Source of the DNA: Streptomyces sp. CB02056
Lineage (GTDB): Bacteria > Actinomycetota > Actinomycetes > Streptomycetales > Streptomycetaceae
Direction: 5' to 3'
Length of the DNA stretch: 64,000 nucleotides
Assembly (NCBI RefSeq): GCF_001905545.1
Contig: NZ_LIPD01000004.1
Location: forward strand, 598,610 to 662,609
Made by a program: the position numbers and the translations under genes. Below are positions 26,494 to 35,026 of the stretch, one piece after another. Position 1 is the stretch's first letter; every line of letters starts with the position of its first letter. The notes under the pieces are model-generated. The model did not search any database, was not told where the DNA came from, and was given only the letters and a program-made list of their open reading frames with translations.

Positions 26494-26724
26494 TCACAGC
26501 GCGAACGGGCGGTGGGCCAGGGCCAGTTCGACGACCTCGGCCGCTGTCGGCTCCGGCCCGTCGGCCGAGTAGATCAAGTCGCTGACGTAGCCACTCGGAC
26601 AGCCAAGGCCCCTGTCCAGGGCCTCCAGCGTGCGGTCGATCTCGGCGTCGTTGTAGCAGTCCCCATCCATGATCTTCTGCACCATCGCAAGGGCCGACTC
26701 ACGAGTCATCACTGCTTCAGCCAC
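26494..26724 (-). CDS. Colicin-E/pyocin-type bacteriocin immunity protein
   Basis: 76 residues. KIMDGDCYNDAEIDRTLEAL and LGCPSGYVSDLIYSADG match the four-helix Im protein family that binds HNH-type DNase bacteriocins; the hallmark is the Pro-Ser-Gly...Ser-Asp-Leu-Ile block. No cognate nuclease is adjacent. The start is GTG at 26724 with GGAGGGG very close upstream; an internal GTG at 26712 is possible. Confidence 0.7.
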   Translation of the reverse strand: MAEAVMTRESALAMVQKIMDGDCYNDAEIDRTLEALDRGLGCPSGYVSDLIYSADGPEPTAAEVVELALAHRPFAL

Positions 26725-26779
26725 CCCCTCCAGGATGAGGAGAGAGTCTAGTGAGTCACGTGATCGACCGGACAGATTC

Positions 26780-27379
26780 CTAGCCGGGGAAGAGCCGCCC
26801 GAGGTGGTAGCGCAGGACGGTGGTGGCGGCCTCCGCCGTTCGCTGGCCGAGGAGGACGCTGAGGCCGAGGCCGGCGGAGACGGCGAGGAGGACGACGGCC
26901 TCCTGGCGGGGGTCCAGCTGCGGGTCGGCGGTTCCGGTCTGTTGGGCGGCGGTCAGCTGGGCGGTGAGGAAGGCCTCCATCTCGTTGGGCGCGGCGAGGA
27001 ACCGGGGCCCGCCGAGGGCCGGATCGGTGACGGAGAGCACCGCGTACTCGGTGTGGATGAGGTGGAAGGCCCGGCTCTCCTCGTCGGTGGGGACGGCTTC
27101 GAGCAGGACGGCTTCGATGATGCCGCGCGGGTCGGTGGCGCCGATCGCGCGGACGCGCCGCTGGACACGTTCGCTCATGCGGGCTGTCAGCCGGGTCATG
27201 GCGGCGAGCAGCAACCGCTCCTTGGTGTCGAAGTAGTACTGCACGAGGCGCACTGAGACGCCGGCCTCGATGGCCACCGACCGCATGGTGACGGAGTGCA
27301 GGCCGCTGTTCGCCGCCGAGCGGAGCAGGGCGTCGATGATGTGGGCCCGCCGCTCCTCGTGATCCACCAGCTTCGGCAT
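26780..27379 (-). CDS. TetR/AcrR-family regulator
   Basis: 199 residues. The N-terminal HTH is RRAHIIDALLRSAANSGLHS followed by VAIEAGVSVRLVQYYFDTKE. The rest is the helical ligand-binding domain. The gene is divergent from the alpha/beta hydrolase with only 56 bp between starts, and a TGGTA/TACCA site lies in that gap, so it most probably represses both. The ligand is unknown, likely a substrate of the hydrolase. Confidence 0.9.
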   Translation of the reverse strand: MPKLVDHEERRAHIIDALLRSAANSGLHSVTMRSVAIEAGVSVRLVQYYFDTKERLLLAAMTRLTARMSERVQRRVRAIGATDPRGIIEAVLLEAVPTDEESRAFHLIHTEYAVLSVTDPALGGPRFLAAPNEMEAFLTAQLTAAQQTGTADPQLDPRQEAVVLLAVSAGLGLSVLLGQRTAEAATTVLRYHLGRLFPG

Positions 27380-27402
27380 CGGGTTCCTTCCGGATCTTTT
27401 TG

Positions 27403-27418
27403 TGGTACAACCATACCA
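27403..27418. promoter_or_regulatory. Candidate TetR operator
   Basis: TGGTACAACCATACCA lies between the divergent TetR and hydrolase genes. The outer arms TGGTA and TACCA are perfect. It is the only notable symmetric element in the 56-bp gap. Confidence 0.5.
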
Positions 27419-27435
27419 TCAAACAGGGAGGGATC

Positions 27436-28317
27436 ATGACCAGGACCAGCGTCGGACACTTCGTCAGCGAGCCGGCTCGGGCGAAGTTCCTTGAGGCGTA
27501 CGACCGGGCGATGGAACTCTGGCCGGGCCCGCGCCGGGAACTCGACATCGAGACCGCGTACGGGAGCGTCCACGTCCACCGCTACGGCGCGACGACCGGC
27601 GAGCCGATCGTGCTGCTGCACGGCCACGCCGGGCACCCGTCCAACTGGTACCCGCAGATCGCGGCGCTCGGCGAGCGGCACCCTGTCTACGCGATCGACA
27701 CCCTGGACGACCCGGGCCGCAGCGTGCAACGCGCCGTCGCAGCCGGGTCGGAGGAGAACGCGGCCTGGCTCGGGGAGGTGCTGGCCGGCCTCGGGTTGGG
27801 GCGGGTCCACCTGGTGGGGGTGTCGTACGGCGGCTGGCTGGCGCTCAACCAGGCGATCCACGCGCCCGAGCGGCTGGCCTCGGTCGCACCGCTCGACCCG
27901 GGCGGGATCGAGAAGGTCCCCGCGCGGTTCTACGCCCACATGGTCGGCGGCCTGTTCGGCATGCTCGCCCCGCGCCCGCTGCGCCCGGCGGTCGGCCGGC
28001 TGCTGGCCAACCCGGCACTGAGCGCGCCGCGCGAGATGATCGCACCGCTGATGCTCGCCATGCGGAGCTACAAGCCGGGCAGCCGCCCGCCGGCCCGGCC
28101 GTTCACGGACGGGGAGTTGGCGTCGATCGAGCTGCCGGTGCTGGTGCTGGTGGGCAGGCGCAGCGCGCTGCTGAGGCCGCGCCAGGTGGTGGAGCGGGTC
28201 ACCCGCCTGATCCCGGGCGTGCGGGCGGAGGTTGTCGAGAAGGCCGGACACGGACTCAATCTGGAGCAGCCCGAGCTGGTCAACGAGCGCCTGCTGGCCT
28301 TCGTCGAGCGCGGGTAG
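27436..28317 (+). CDS. Alpha/beta-hydrolase fold protein
   Basis: 293 residues. The oxyanion region reads VLLHGHAGHPSNWYPQIAAL and the nucleophile elbow VGVSYGGWLALNQA (Ser). The acid and catalytic His lie in VLVLVGRRSALLRPRQV and EKAGHGLNLEQP. The place of the acid appears as Arg-Arg-Ser rather than Asp, so the acidic residue may lie elsewhere. The ATG at 27436 follows AGGGAGG by 3-4 nt. Probably hydrolyses an ester or lactone that also signals to the TetR repressor. Confidence 0.85.
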   Translation: MTRTSVGHFVSEPARAKFLEAYDRAMELWPGPRRELDIETAYGSVHVHRYGATTGEPIVLLHGHAGHPSNWYPQIAALGERHPVYAIDTLDDPGRSVQRAVAAGSEENAAWLGEVLAGLGLGRVHLVGVSYGGWLALNQAIHAPERLASVAPLDPGGIEKVPARFYAHMVGGLFGMLAPRPLRPAVGRLLANPALSAPREMIAPLMLAMRSYKPGSRPPARPFTDGELASIELPVLVLVGRRSALLRPRQVVERVTRLIPGVRAEVVEKAGHGLNLEQPELVNERLLAFVERG

Positions 28318-28336
28318 GGGGAGGTACGGGGGAGGT

Positions 28337-28681
28337 TCAGGCCGCAGCGGCGCGGCTCACGGTGGCGGCCTTCGGTGGGGAGAGCCAGATCAGCCGGGCG
28401 GTGATGCCCGGCCGTCCGGAGAAGTGGCGCACGGCCCGCTCGGGCGAGGGGAGGGTCATCCGCGTCCGCCCATTGATGCTGATCACGTGGCTCCGGCCGT
28501 CCGAGTCGGCGAGCCCCCAGGCCGCGACCCACCCGTCGGCGTTCTCGCCGCACACCTGGACGACGGCGAACAGCCGGGGTGCGGTGTCGAGCACGAGCCC
28601 GCACAGCTCCTGGTCGAAGGTCGGTTCGACCGGCGGGCGGAGCGTGGCCGGGCGGGAGTTTGGCGAGGGCGTAGTGCTCAT
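28337..28681 (-). CDS. Hypothetical protein divergent from XRE regulator
   Basis: 114 residues, unrecognised. Pro/Ser-rich start, then LCGLVLDTAPRLFAVVQVCG, VAAWGLADSDGRSHVISING and ITARLIWLSPPKAATVSRAA, a small alpha/beta domain with one Cys in each of the first two strands. The ATG at 28681 has an excellent AGGAG at 6 nt. It diverges from an XRE-DUF5753/DUF397 pair across 190 bp, the typical setting of a whiJ-like locus, and may be a third member of that module. Confidence 0.68.
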   Translation of the reverse strand: MSTTPSPNSRPATLRPPVEPTFDQELCGLVLDTAPRLFAVVQVCGENADGWVAAWGLADSDGRSHVISINGRTRMTLPSPERAVRHFSGRPGITARLIWLSPPKAATVSRAAAA

Positions 28682-28870
28682 GGAAGTCTCCTACATGTAG
28701 GGGAGTTGGACGCCGCACTGCTGTCACCGCCGGCAGCGGGCATCCATGACGCAGGGTCAAAAGTAGCCAGTCGGTAGTATGTAGTCCACCGCCTTTGAGG
28801 AATCTGTATCACTACCACTCCCATGGGTGACGGGCGCCGACGACGGCGGTCGAGAGCGAGGAGACAGCGG

Positions 28871-29722
28871 ATGCCGCCCAGCAAGACTCCGCCGAGCATC
28901 CGGCAGCGGCGACTCGGCGCGGAGCTGCGCCGGTTGCGCGAGCAGGCGGGACTCTCGGTCACACGAGCCGGGGAACTGCACGGCACCCCGCAGTCCCGCA
29001 TCAGCAACATCGAATCCGGCGGGTACCCGGTGAGCGCGGATCGCGTACGGACCCTGGCGCGTCTCTACGGCTGCGCGGACGACGCCCTGATCGAGGCGCT
29101 GACGCACATGACCGGCGGCCGCACGCGCGGCTGGTGGGAGGAGTACCGCGAGATCCTCCCGGCCGGCGCGCTCGACCTGGCGGAACTCGAACACCACACG
29201 CAGACGATGCGGATCGTCTCAGTGGTTCACATCCCTGGTCTTCTCCAGACCCCTGAGCATGCTCGTGCCCTGTTCCGGGACGTAGTCCCGCCGTTGTCCC
29301 CGCCCGAAGTGGAGCACCTGGTATCCCACCGCATCAAGCGACAGGCGGTGCTCTTCGGTGACCGTCCGATGCCGCTGTCGGCCGTCGTCCATGAGACGGC
29401 CTTGCGGATGGGTTTCGGGGGCCGCAAGGTTACCCGTGATCAGCTCGAATATCTGTTGACCATGAGTGAGCACCCGCACATCGATCTTCGTGTCATCCCG
29501 TTCGGCACCGGTAGCTACCCCAGTTCCGGTGCCGGGATCGTGTACTTCGCAGCAGAGGTCGCGCGGTTGGACAGTGTCCAGGTCGATGGGGACCGATTCG
29601 AGTTCATTGACACCGAGCCGCAGCTGATCAAGTATCGAGCCGTATTGGATCGGCTGGAGGCGAGTGCGCTCAAGCCCGACGCGTCCCGCGACCTGATCCG
29701 CCGTACCGCCCAGAGCATGTGA
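28871..29722 (+). CDS. XRE-family regulator with DUF5753 domain (WhiJ-like)
   Basis: 283 residues. HTH: LGAELRRLREQAGLSVTRAG and TPQSRISNIESGGYPVSADR. The DUF5753 domain begins near VVHIPGLLQTPEHARALFRD and ends ALKPDASRDLIRRTAQSM. Such proteins are paired with small DUF397 proteins and affect development or antibiotic production in Streptomyces. The ATG at 28871 follows GGAG by 7 nt. It is followed 13 bp later by the DUF397 gene, so the two are co-expressed. Contrast the broken DUF5753 copies at 45.5 and 46.1 kb. Confidence 0.92.
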   Translation: MPPSKTPPSIRQRRLGAELRRLREQAGLSVTRAGELHGTPQSRISNIESGGYPVSADRVRTLARLYGCADDALIEALTHMTGGRTRGWWEEYREILPAGALDLAELEHHTQTMRIVSVVHIPGLLQTPEHARALFRDVVPPLSPPEVEHLVSHRIKRQAVLFGDRPMPLSAVVHETALRMGFGGRKVTRDQLEYLLTMSEHPHIDLRVIPFGTGSYPSSGAGIVYFAAEVARLDSVQVDGDRFEFIDTEPQLIKYRAVLDRLEASALKPDASRDLIRRTAQSM

Positions 29723-29735
29723 GACGGGAAGAACC

Positions 29736-29933
29736 ATGGCCGTTCAGAGCTGGCAGAAGTCCTCGTTCAGCGGCGACACCGCCAACTGCATCTACGTCTC
29801 AGCAGTTGCCGACGCCACTGTCCGGATTCGTGAGAGCGATGACCCCGACACCGTCCTCGCCACTTCGCCGGGCGCGCTCGGCGCGCTCCTGTGCGGCGTC
29901 AAGGCCGGGGAGTTCGACCACCTGACGACGTGA
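29736..29933 (+). CDS. DUF397 protein
   Basis: 65 residues. It has the WQKSSFSGDTANCIYVSAVA start and a VRIRESDDPDTVLATSPGAL region; the usual RDSK(D) motif appears here as RESDD. The C-terminal LLCGVKAGEFD is standard. DUF397 proteins act as partners or antagonists of the neighbouring XRE-DUF5753 protein. The gene follows it by 13 bp. Confidence 0.9.
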   Translation: MAVQSWQKSSFSGDTANCIYVSAVADATVRIRESDDPDTVLATSPGALGALLCGVKAGEFDHLTT

Positions 29934-30265
29934 CCTGCGCGGAGTGCACCCTTCCGGCCCGTGCCCCAGGTGTCCCGGGGCACGGGCCGGCGTCATTCCC
30001 CTTGCGTGCGTGAGAAGTCGGCCAGGTCGACTTCTCACGCACACCAACGGGCGGGGCCGGCCGTCCGGGCCTCGTCGTAGCGCCGCAGGACCAGGCGGGC
30101 GAGGGTCGGGTGGGGGCGGTTGGGACCGGCTGGGGAGGGCAGCGGACGGGGCGCTGGGCTGTTGGTATGACGTTCGGACGGTTGGGCGCGCGGGTGGATC
30201 TCCGGCCGGTTAACGTCGGCCGCAATGCGTTCGTACGCCCATACGTCCTCAGACCGGAGGTTTCA
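29934..30265. other. Intergenic region after DUF397
   Basis: 330 bp. It holds the hairpin at 30006 and, before the secreted-protein gene, a lower-GC stretch near 30210-30240 that probably carries the promoter. No gene was supported. Confidence 0.4.
30006..30042 (+). terminator. Hairpin, copy 1 of the GAGAAGTCGGC family
   Basis: GTGCGTGAGAAGTCG and CGACTTCTCACGCAC form a perfect 15-bp stem with a 7-nt loop, 72 bp after the DUF397 stop. The core is shared with four other hairpins in the window (42644, 43798, 45309, 45827). Confidence 0.75.
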
Positions 30266-30721
30266 GTGCAGCGGTGGATCATCCTGACGGTACTCACCTC
30301 GGCCCTCACCGGCCTCACCGGCGCCGCGGGGGCCGCCGTACCGGCCCGTGCCGACGAGCCGGTCCCCACCACCGTCACCCTCGGCGACGCCGTCATCGAC
30401 CCCAAGCTCCCCGGCCGGGTCCGGGTACAGGTCGAGTACCTCTGCTCGATCGCGGACGAGGCCCGTTCGCTCACCGTCTCCGTCGAACAGAGAGACCCGG
30501 AGGACAACACCGCCGTCGCCTTCGGCTCCAGCCGGACCGCGGAGGCGGACGTGATCTGCGACGGCACGCCGCAGACACGGAAGGTCCTCGTCCAGTCCAA
30601 GACCACCAACTGGATCCCGGATGTCGACGCCATCCTCACCACCACCGTCTCCAACATCGGCGCCACCCCGTCGGCCGCCGCCGACTCCAAGCGGGCCAGG
30701 CTGCTCGCCACCCCCAACTGA
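30266..30721 (+). CDS. Secreted protein, unrecognised
   Basis: 151 residues. Signal peptide WIILTVLTSALTGLTGAAGA ends near ARA. The mature part reads VPTTVTLGDAVIDPKLPGRV, VEYLCSIADEARSLTVSVEQ and AEADVICDGTPQTRKVLVQS: a beta-sandwich-like domain with two cysteines likely joined. The GTG at 30266 follows GGAGG by 5 nt. Its stop overlaps the cupredoxin ATG, so the two are translationally coupled and probably work together outside the cell. Confidence 0.65.
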   Translation: MQRWIILTVLTSALTGLTGAAGAAVPARADEPVPTTVTLGDAVIDPKLPGRVRVQVEYLCSIADEARSLTVSVEQRDPEDNTAVAFGSSRTAEADVICDGTPQTRKVLVQSKTTNWIPDVDAILTTTVSNIGATPSAAADSKRARLLATPN

Positions 30722-31125
30722 TGCGGACCCTCCTCCGGGCCTCGACCCTCCTGCTCGCCGCGGGCCCCGTACTGACCGGCTGCGTCAGCTCGTTCATGGT
30801 GCCGGGCCCGGAGGAGACCAGCAGTACCGTCGCGCCGTCGTCGCCATCCACGGCCCCGCCGTCGCCCAGCCCCTTCACGGGGACGGTGACGATCCGCGAC
30901 TTCTCCTTCGAGCCGGCCGACTTCACCCTCCGCCCGGGCACGGCGGTCACCGTGACCAACACCGGCACCACCGCCCACACCCTCACCGCCCAGGACGGCA
31001 CCTTCGACACCGGCCCGATCGCCCCGGGCGGCAGCGCGACACTCACCGCTCCCACCCAGCCGGGCGGGTACTCGTACCTCTGTACGTTCCACCACTTCAT
31101 GCGCGGGATTCTGACCGTGGCGTGA
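30721..31125 (+). CDS. Cupredoxin (plastocyanin-like) lipoprotein
   Basis: 134 residues. Lipoprotein signal with lipobox LTGC, a Thr/Ser/Pro linker, then a blue-copper domain: IRDFSFEPADFTLRPG, TGTTAHTLTAQDG (His ligand) and YSYLCTFHHFMRG with Cys, His and Met ligands. A single type-1 copper would transfer electrons at the outer membrane face. The ATG overlaps the preceding stop. A multicopper oxidase is in the window but 18 kb away. Confidence 0.85.
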   Translation: MRTLLRASTLLLAAGPVLTGCVSSFMVPGPEETSSTVAPSSPSTAPPSPSPFTGTVTIRDFSFEPADFTLRPGTAVTVTNTGTTAHTLTAQDGTFDTGPIAPGGSATLTAPTQPGGYSYLCTFHHFMRGILTVA

Positions 31126-31180
31126 GGGGCTATTGCCCTACGCTCGTCCCCTGCACATGGGGACGGGGAGGGTACGAGGG

Positions 31181-34100
31181 ATGGTCGACAGCACGTCGAA
31201 CACGATGAGCGGCACGACGAACGGCCCGGTCGTGCAGGCCGGGCACATCGGGGCTGTCTACGTGGGCGGGAGCCAGCCCTCGGCCGTACCGGAAGGGGCC
31301 GACGCGTGGGTACGGGCCGCTGCCGAGTCGCGGGTCTGGAGGCACGTCCGGGAGGACCGGGACGTCGAGCCGTACCGGTGCGTCGTCCTGAAGGCCGTCG
31401 GTGAACTGGCCCGACTGCGGGACGAGACGGTGCTCGCCGAAGACCCGTGGCAGGACCCCGGGATCGCGGTGCGCTTCGCTTCACGGGTCGACTGGCTGCT
31501 CGGCGACGATCGGCTCGACCTGTACCCGGCCGAGGCCGCGCTATTGGTTGTGCTGCCGCTCCTCTACCGGGTCCGTGCGCTGCGTCTGGCTGCGGCGAGG
31601 TCCGCTATCAATCCGACCGATCTCGCGCCCTCGCCCGAACCCGACGTCGACCGGGCCGCGTACGAGCAGTTCATCGAGTCATACGACCTGCTCGTGGGCC
31701 GCACCCGAACCCGACCCGCCTCTGCCGCCACGCTCGGTTGGTGGCTCTTCCATCGCTGGCTCGACCAGCACGAAGACCTCGCCGACCCCGAGGGCGTCCA
31801 GGAGATCATCGACCAGTTGCCGATGCTCGCCGACCTCGGCGAGACCTTCGCCCTCAAGCGCGTCTGCGCCCTGCTGCACGGTCTCCGTCGGGGCCCTGAC
31901 GTCGGCAACCGCGACTACCTGGCAAGCCTCAGCGCCGACGACCACCTGCGAGCCCCCGGCGAACAGCACGTCCGGGAGCCCAGGTTGGCCCTGCTGCTCG
32001 CGCTGGCGTACGGGACCGCCATCGAGATGACCGCCCTGCCCGAGATCGTGGCCGAACACCTCGGCATCCCGTACGAGGTCGACCTCACCGACCTGCGCCG
32101 AACGTTGGACGAGGCCGCGTGGGGCGGCTCCTACGACCTGCCGGTACTGCGCGCCGAGTGCCACCACGAGGCGGTAGTCGAAGGACTGCGCGAGTACACC
32201 GCCCGGGCCGACGAACTCCTCCACGCCGTCCGCCGGGTCCTCACCACACACCCACTTCCCACTCGTCTCGCCTCGGACGAAACCGCCCCCGCCGCCGGCG
32301 CCTTCACCGGCTGGGCCCGCTTCCGCATGGATGAACGGAGGGTGCGCAGCCTACTGATGGGCGTAGAGCTCTACCGCGACCGAGATCTGGCCGTCCGTGA
32401 GCTCTACCAGAACGCCCTCGATGCCTGCCGCTACCGCCGCGCCCGCACGGAGTACCTGGACCGCACCAACCCCATCGCGACCTTCACCTACGACGGTCGT
32501 ATCGAGTTCCGCCAGGGCGTGGACGAGAACGGCCGCGCCTACCTGGAGTGCCAGGACAACGGCGTCGGCATGGGGGAGGAGGAGCTGAGGGGCGTCTTCT
32601 CCAACGCCGGCGCCCGCTTCGCGGAGCAGCTGGACTTCAAGCTCGAACGCGCCGAGTGGCGCAAGGTCGACCCGCCCGTCGAGCTGTATCCGAACAGCCG
32701 ATTCGGCATCGGCGTCCTGAGCTACTTCATGCTCGCCGACGAGATCCAGGTCACCACCTGCCGCCTGGACGCCTCGGGTCAGTTGGGTCCGCAACTGGAT
32801 GTGTCCATTTACGGCCCGAGCCACCTCTTCCGCATCGCCAAACGGTCGGAGCAGGGCCGTGATCCGGGCACCATCGTACGGCTGTACCTGCGGGATGACA
32901 TTGAGATGGCCGAGTCGTGGTCGTGTGTGGATGTCCTCGAACGTCTCCTAGCCGTCGCGGAGTTCTCGGTTTCGGCGCTGCACGGGGACCGGGAAGTCGC
33001 TTGGGAGCCGGGGCTTCTGAAAACGCGGAAGGCGCCTCAGGGCGAGTCCTTCGGCTTCAGCGCCTGGGGCCGGATGATGTCCTGGTCGGGTGCCCCGGAG
33101 GGCGCGCAGGTGACGTGGTGCGAGCACGGCGGGGCCCTGCTGGTGGACGGGCTGGTGGTCGAGCCGGAGGTCGTTCGCGGGGTCGTCTCGCCGCGCGGAT
33201 TGTCCGGCGCTGTTGTGAACCTCACTGGAAAGCTGTCATCGAAGAAGTTGTCCGTTGATCGCCGGCGCGTCATCAGTGACCTATCGGAGACGGTCCGGGA
33301 ACTGTTGGTGGCAGCAGTGGGTGAGTTCGTGAGCGGATCGGCTGTGCTGAGCATGGAGTGGATCCATCAGGTGACGGAGGGGAACTGCCACCTTGCCGAT
33401 CTGGTGGCCGCCGAGGCCATCCGGCAGGGCCATGGGTTTGAGTTCCTCGGGATCGAGTACGAAACCCGTCGTACGGGTTGCTTCCTGGCGGATGCCGGAA
33501 TTCTGAAGTGGTTCGAAAATCTGGATGACTTCGCCAGCGGGACGATTCTGGGCAACGTGCCTGATCACGTTCTGCTCTGGAGAATGTTGGCTCACGGGCT
33601 GGACGATTCGGTCCCGGAACTGGCGAGCCTCTGCCCAGAGTTGCCCGCAGCCCAGGCAGTGCGTCCGGCGATGCCGTCCGATATCGCCGTGTTGGCACCA
33701 AGGCACCAGAACTTCGGACAAAGGATGTGGGCCCCCTCGTACCTGAATGAGAGGTCGATCTCGGAAATTGCGCGGAATCTCGGTGTCACTCCTGAGAGCG
33801 CTCACGCCAGGGCTTTTGAGTTAGGTATTCTTCGTCGTCGCGGTTTGAGTCTCCGGCAGGTCTCCGACTATCCGTCCGTGGCCGTCAGTGAGTTGTTGGC
33901 CATGGCGGATCGAAACGGGATTTCGGTAAAGGAGGCGGCGGATGTGTTGTTCGGCTCGGGCTGGGAGCTTGATCCCGAGATCGTGGATCTCGCTGTAGCC
34001 GTCGACACCGACCCCGTCTTCCTCTGGAAGCGGTCGGGGAAAGGCGCCCGCTGGGACGGGCCCAAGCCGGGAGGCGCGGTGCCGCCAGGGCATCTGGTCA

Positions 34101-34981
34101 AAGCCGGCCGGGTGTTGGGGATTCCGATTGACCAGGTCTGTGTGGCGATGGCGAACTACGGCCTTGAGGCGGACACGACTGGTCTGCCGCCAATTCCCTC
34201 CGACGAGACTGTGGCACTGTTGAGTTGGGAACTTGAGGACACTGGTCCTTGGCTGGAACGATCGGAAATGGTGCCGCCGGATCATCTCCTGCGCGCGGTG
34301 CGGGATCTGGGAATCACGGTGGAGCGGGCCGCGGAGGTTCTTGAGGCAGCCGGGTTCACCGTGTCACGCGTCCCGGAGGATGCCTGTGTCGCGGATCTCG
34401 AGTTGTTCCAGGATGGGGGTCCGCATTGGCATGATGCGGCCGACCTAACCTTTGAGCGGCTCTTCGCCTTGGTGGCGTCGAGGAATTCCTCACTGTGGGA
34501 GGTCATTGAGCGGTGTCGGGCCTACGGTCTGGACGTTCCGATCGCCTTGCCGGAGAGTCTCACCCGATTGGACGAGGAACTCTTCGCGCGCGACAGCGTC
34601 ATGGACTGGAGTGACCTGCGGGTGGGTGATCCTGTGCCGTTCGCTCGCTTGATCATGGCCGCCCGCAGGCTTCAGCGTCATCCCGGAGAGCTGGCTCGCC
34701 ATCTGAGGTCTCGCGGGATCGTTCCCTCCAGCGACGACCTGCCGGCGGGGGTTACGTCGGACCAGGCGTTCGACCTCCTCGACCGATCGCGATCGTGGTC
34801 GATCGGAACGCCGTGGATCGAGGAAGTCACCCTGGCCGGTCTGTTGAAGCACTCGCTGAAGACAGGACAGCGGATGGCACAGATCACCGAGTGGTACCAC
34901 CAGTGGGGTATCAAGGCCCTCGGCGCGGCCGAACTGATCCGTGCAGCCCTCGCCCGGGTGCCCATGGCCGACCCCTCCTGA
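31181..34981 (+). CDS. Large HSP90-like (GHKL) ATPase with tandem C-terminal wHTH-like repeats
   Basis: 1266 residues. The N-terminus has TMSGTTNGPVVQAGHIGAVY, a motif found before many streptomycete conflict and STAND proteins. GHKL ATPase motifs: RELYQNALDACRYRR near 405 (N box), DNGVGMGEEEL near 458, and NSRFGIGVLSYF near 505. The C-terminal third has six units starting near 900, 967, 1031, 1090, 1152 and 1216, each like VPPDHLLRAVRDLGITVERA, plus an HTH-like ERSISEIARNLGVTPESAH near 855. A TTA codon is at 33821. Codon GC falls in the second half. Likely a conflict/defence sensor; proof is lacking. ATG at 31181 follows GGAGGG by 8 nt. Confidence 0.8.
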   Translation: MVDSTSNTMSGTTNGPVVQAGHIGAVYVGGSQPSAVPEGADAWVRAAAESRVWRHVREDRDVEPYRCVVLKAVGELARLRDETVLAEDPWQDPGIAVRFASRVDWLLGDDRLDLYPAEAALLVVLPLLYRVRALRLAAARSAINPTDLAPSPEPDVDRAAYEQFIESYDLLVGRTRTRPASAATLGWWLFHRWLDQHEDLADPEGVQEIIDQLPMLADLGETFALKRVCALLHGLRRGPDVGNRDYLASLSADDHLRAPGEQHVREPRLALLLALAYGTAIEMTALPEIVAEHLGIPYEVDLTDLRRTLDEAAWGGSYDLPVLRAECHHEAVVEGLREYTARADELLHAVRRVLTTHPLPTRLASDETAPAAGAFTGWARFRMDERRVRSLLMGVELYRDRDLAVRELYQNALDACRYRRARTEYLDRTNPIATFTYDGRIEFRQGVDENGRAYLECQDNGVGMGEEELRGVFSNAGARFAEQLDFKLERAEWRKVDPPVELYPNSRFGIGVLSYFMLADEIQVTTCRLDASGQLGPQLDVSIYGPSHLFRIAKRSEQGRDPGTIVRLYLRDDIEMAESWSCVDVLERLLAVAEFSVSALHGDREVAWEPGLLKTRKAPQGESFGFSAWGRMMSWSGAPEGAQVTWCEHGGALLVDGLVVEPEVVRGVVSPRGLSGAVVNLTGKLSSKKLSVDRRRVISDLSETVRELLVAAVGEFVSGSAVLSMEWIHQVTEGNCHLADLVAAEAIRQGHGFEFLGIEYETRRTGCFLADAGILKWFENLDDFASGTILGNVPDHVLLWRMLAHGLDDSVPELASLCPELPAAQAVRPAMPSDIAVLAPRHQNFGQRMWAPSYLNERSISEIARNLGVTPESAHARAFELGILRRRGLSLRQVSDYPSVAVSELLAMADRNGISVKEAADVLFGSGWELDPEIVDLAVAVDTDPVFLWKRSGKGARWDGPKPGGAVPPGHLVKAGRVLGIPIDQVCVAMANYGLEADTTGLPPIPSDETVALLSWELEDTGPWLERSEMVPPDHLLRAVRDLGITVERAAEVLEAAGFTVSRVPEDACVADLELFQDGGPHWHDAADLTFERLFALVASRNSSLWEVIERCRAYGLDVPIALPESLTRLDEELFARDSVMDWSDLRVGDPVPFARLIMAARRLQRHPGELARHLRSRGIVPSSDDLPAGVTSDQAFDLLDRSRSWSIGTPWIEEVTLAGLLKHSLKTGQRMAQITEWYHQWGIKALGAAELIRAALARVPMADPS

Positions 34982-35026
34982 GCACCGAATCCACCCGTGA
35001 ACAGGGCTGCTGCAACGTGCCTCCTT

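Noticed and set aside
20880..26765. Attachment-site repeats bounding a 6-kb island
   Set aside because: TCACGTGATC occurs at both ends (near 20885 and 26756), but only 10 bp match, it is itself palindromic, and no integrase or tRNA is present.
26740..26770. Palindromic TCACGTGA as a specific operator before the TetR gene end
   Set aside because: It lies after the TetR stop and after the start of the colicin-immunity-like gene; an 8-bp palindrome is expected by chance in this amount of DNA.
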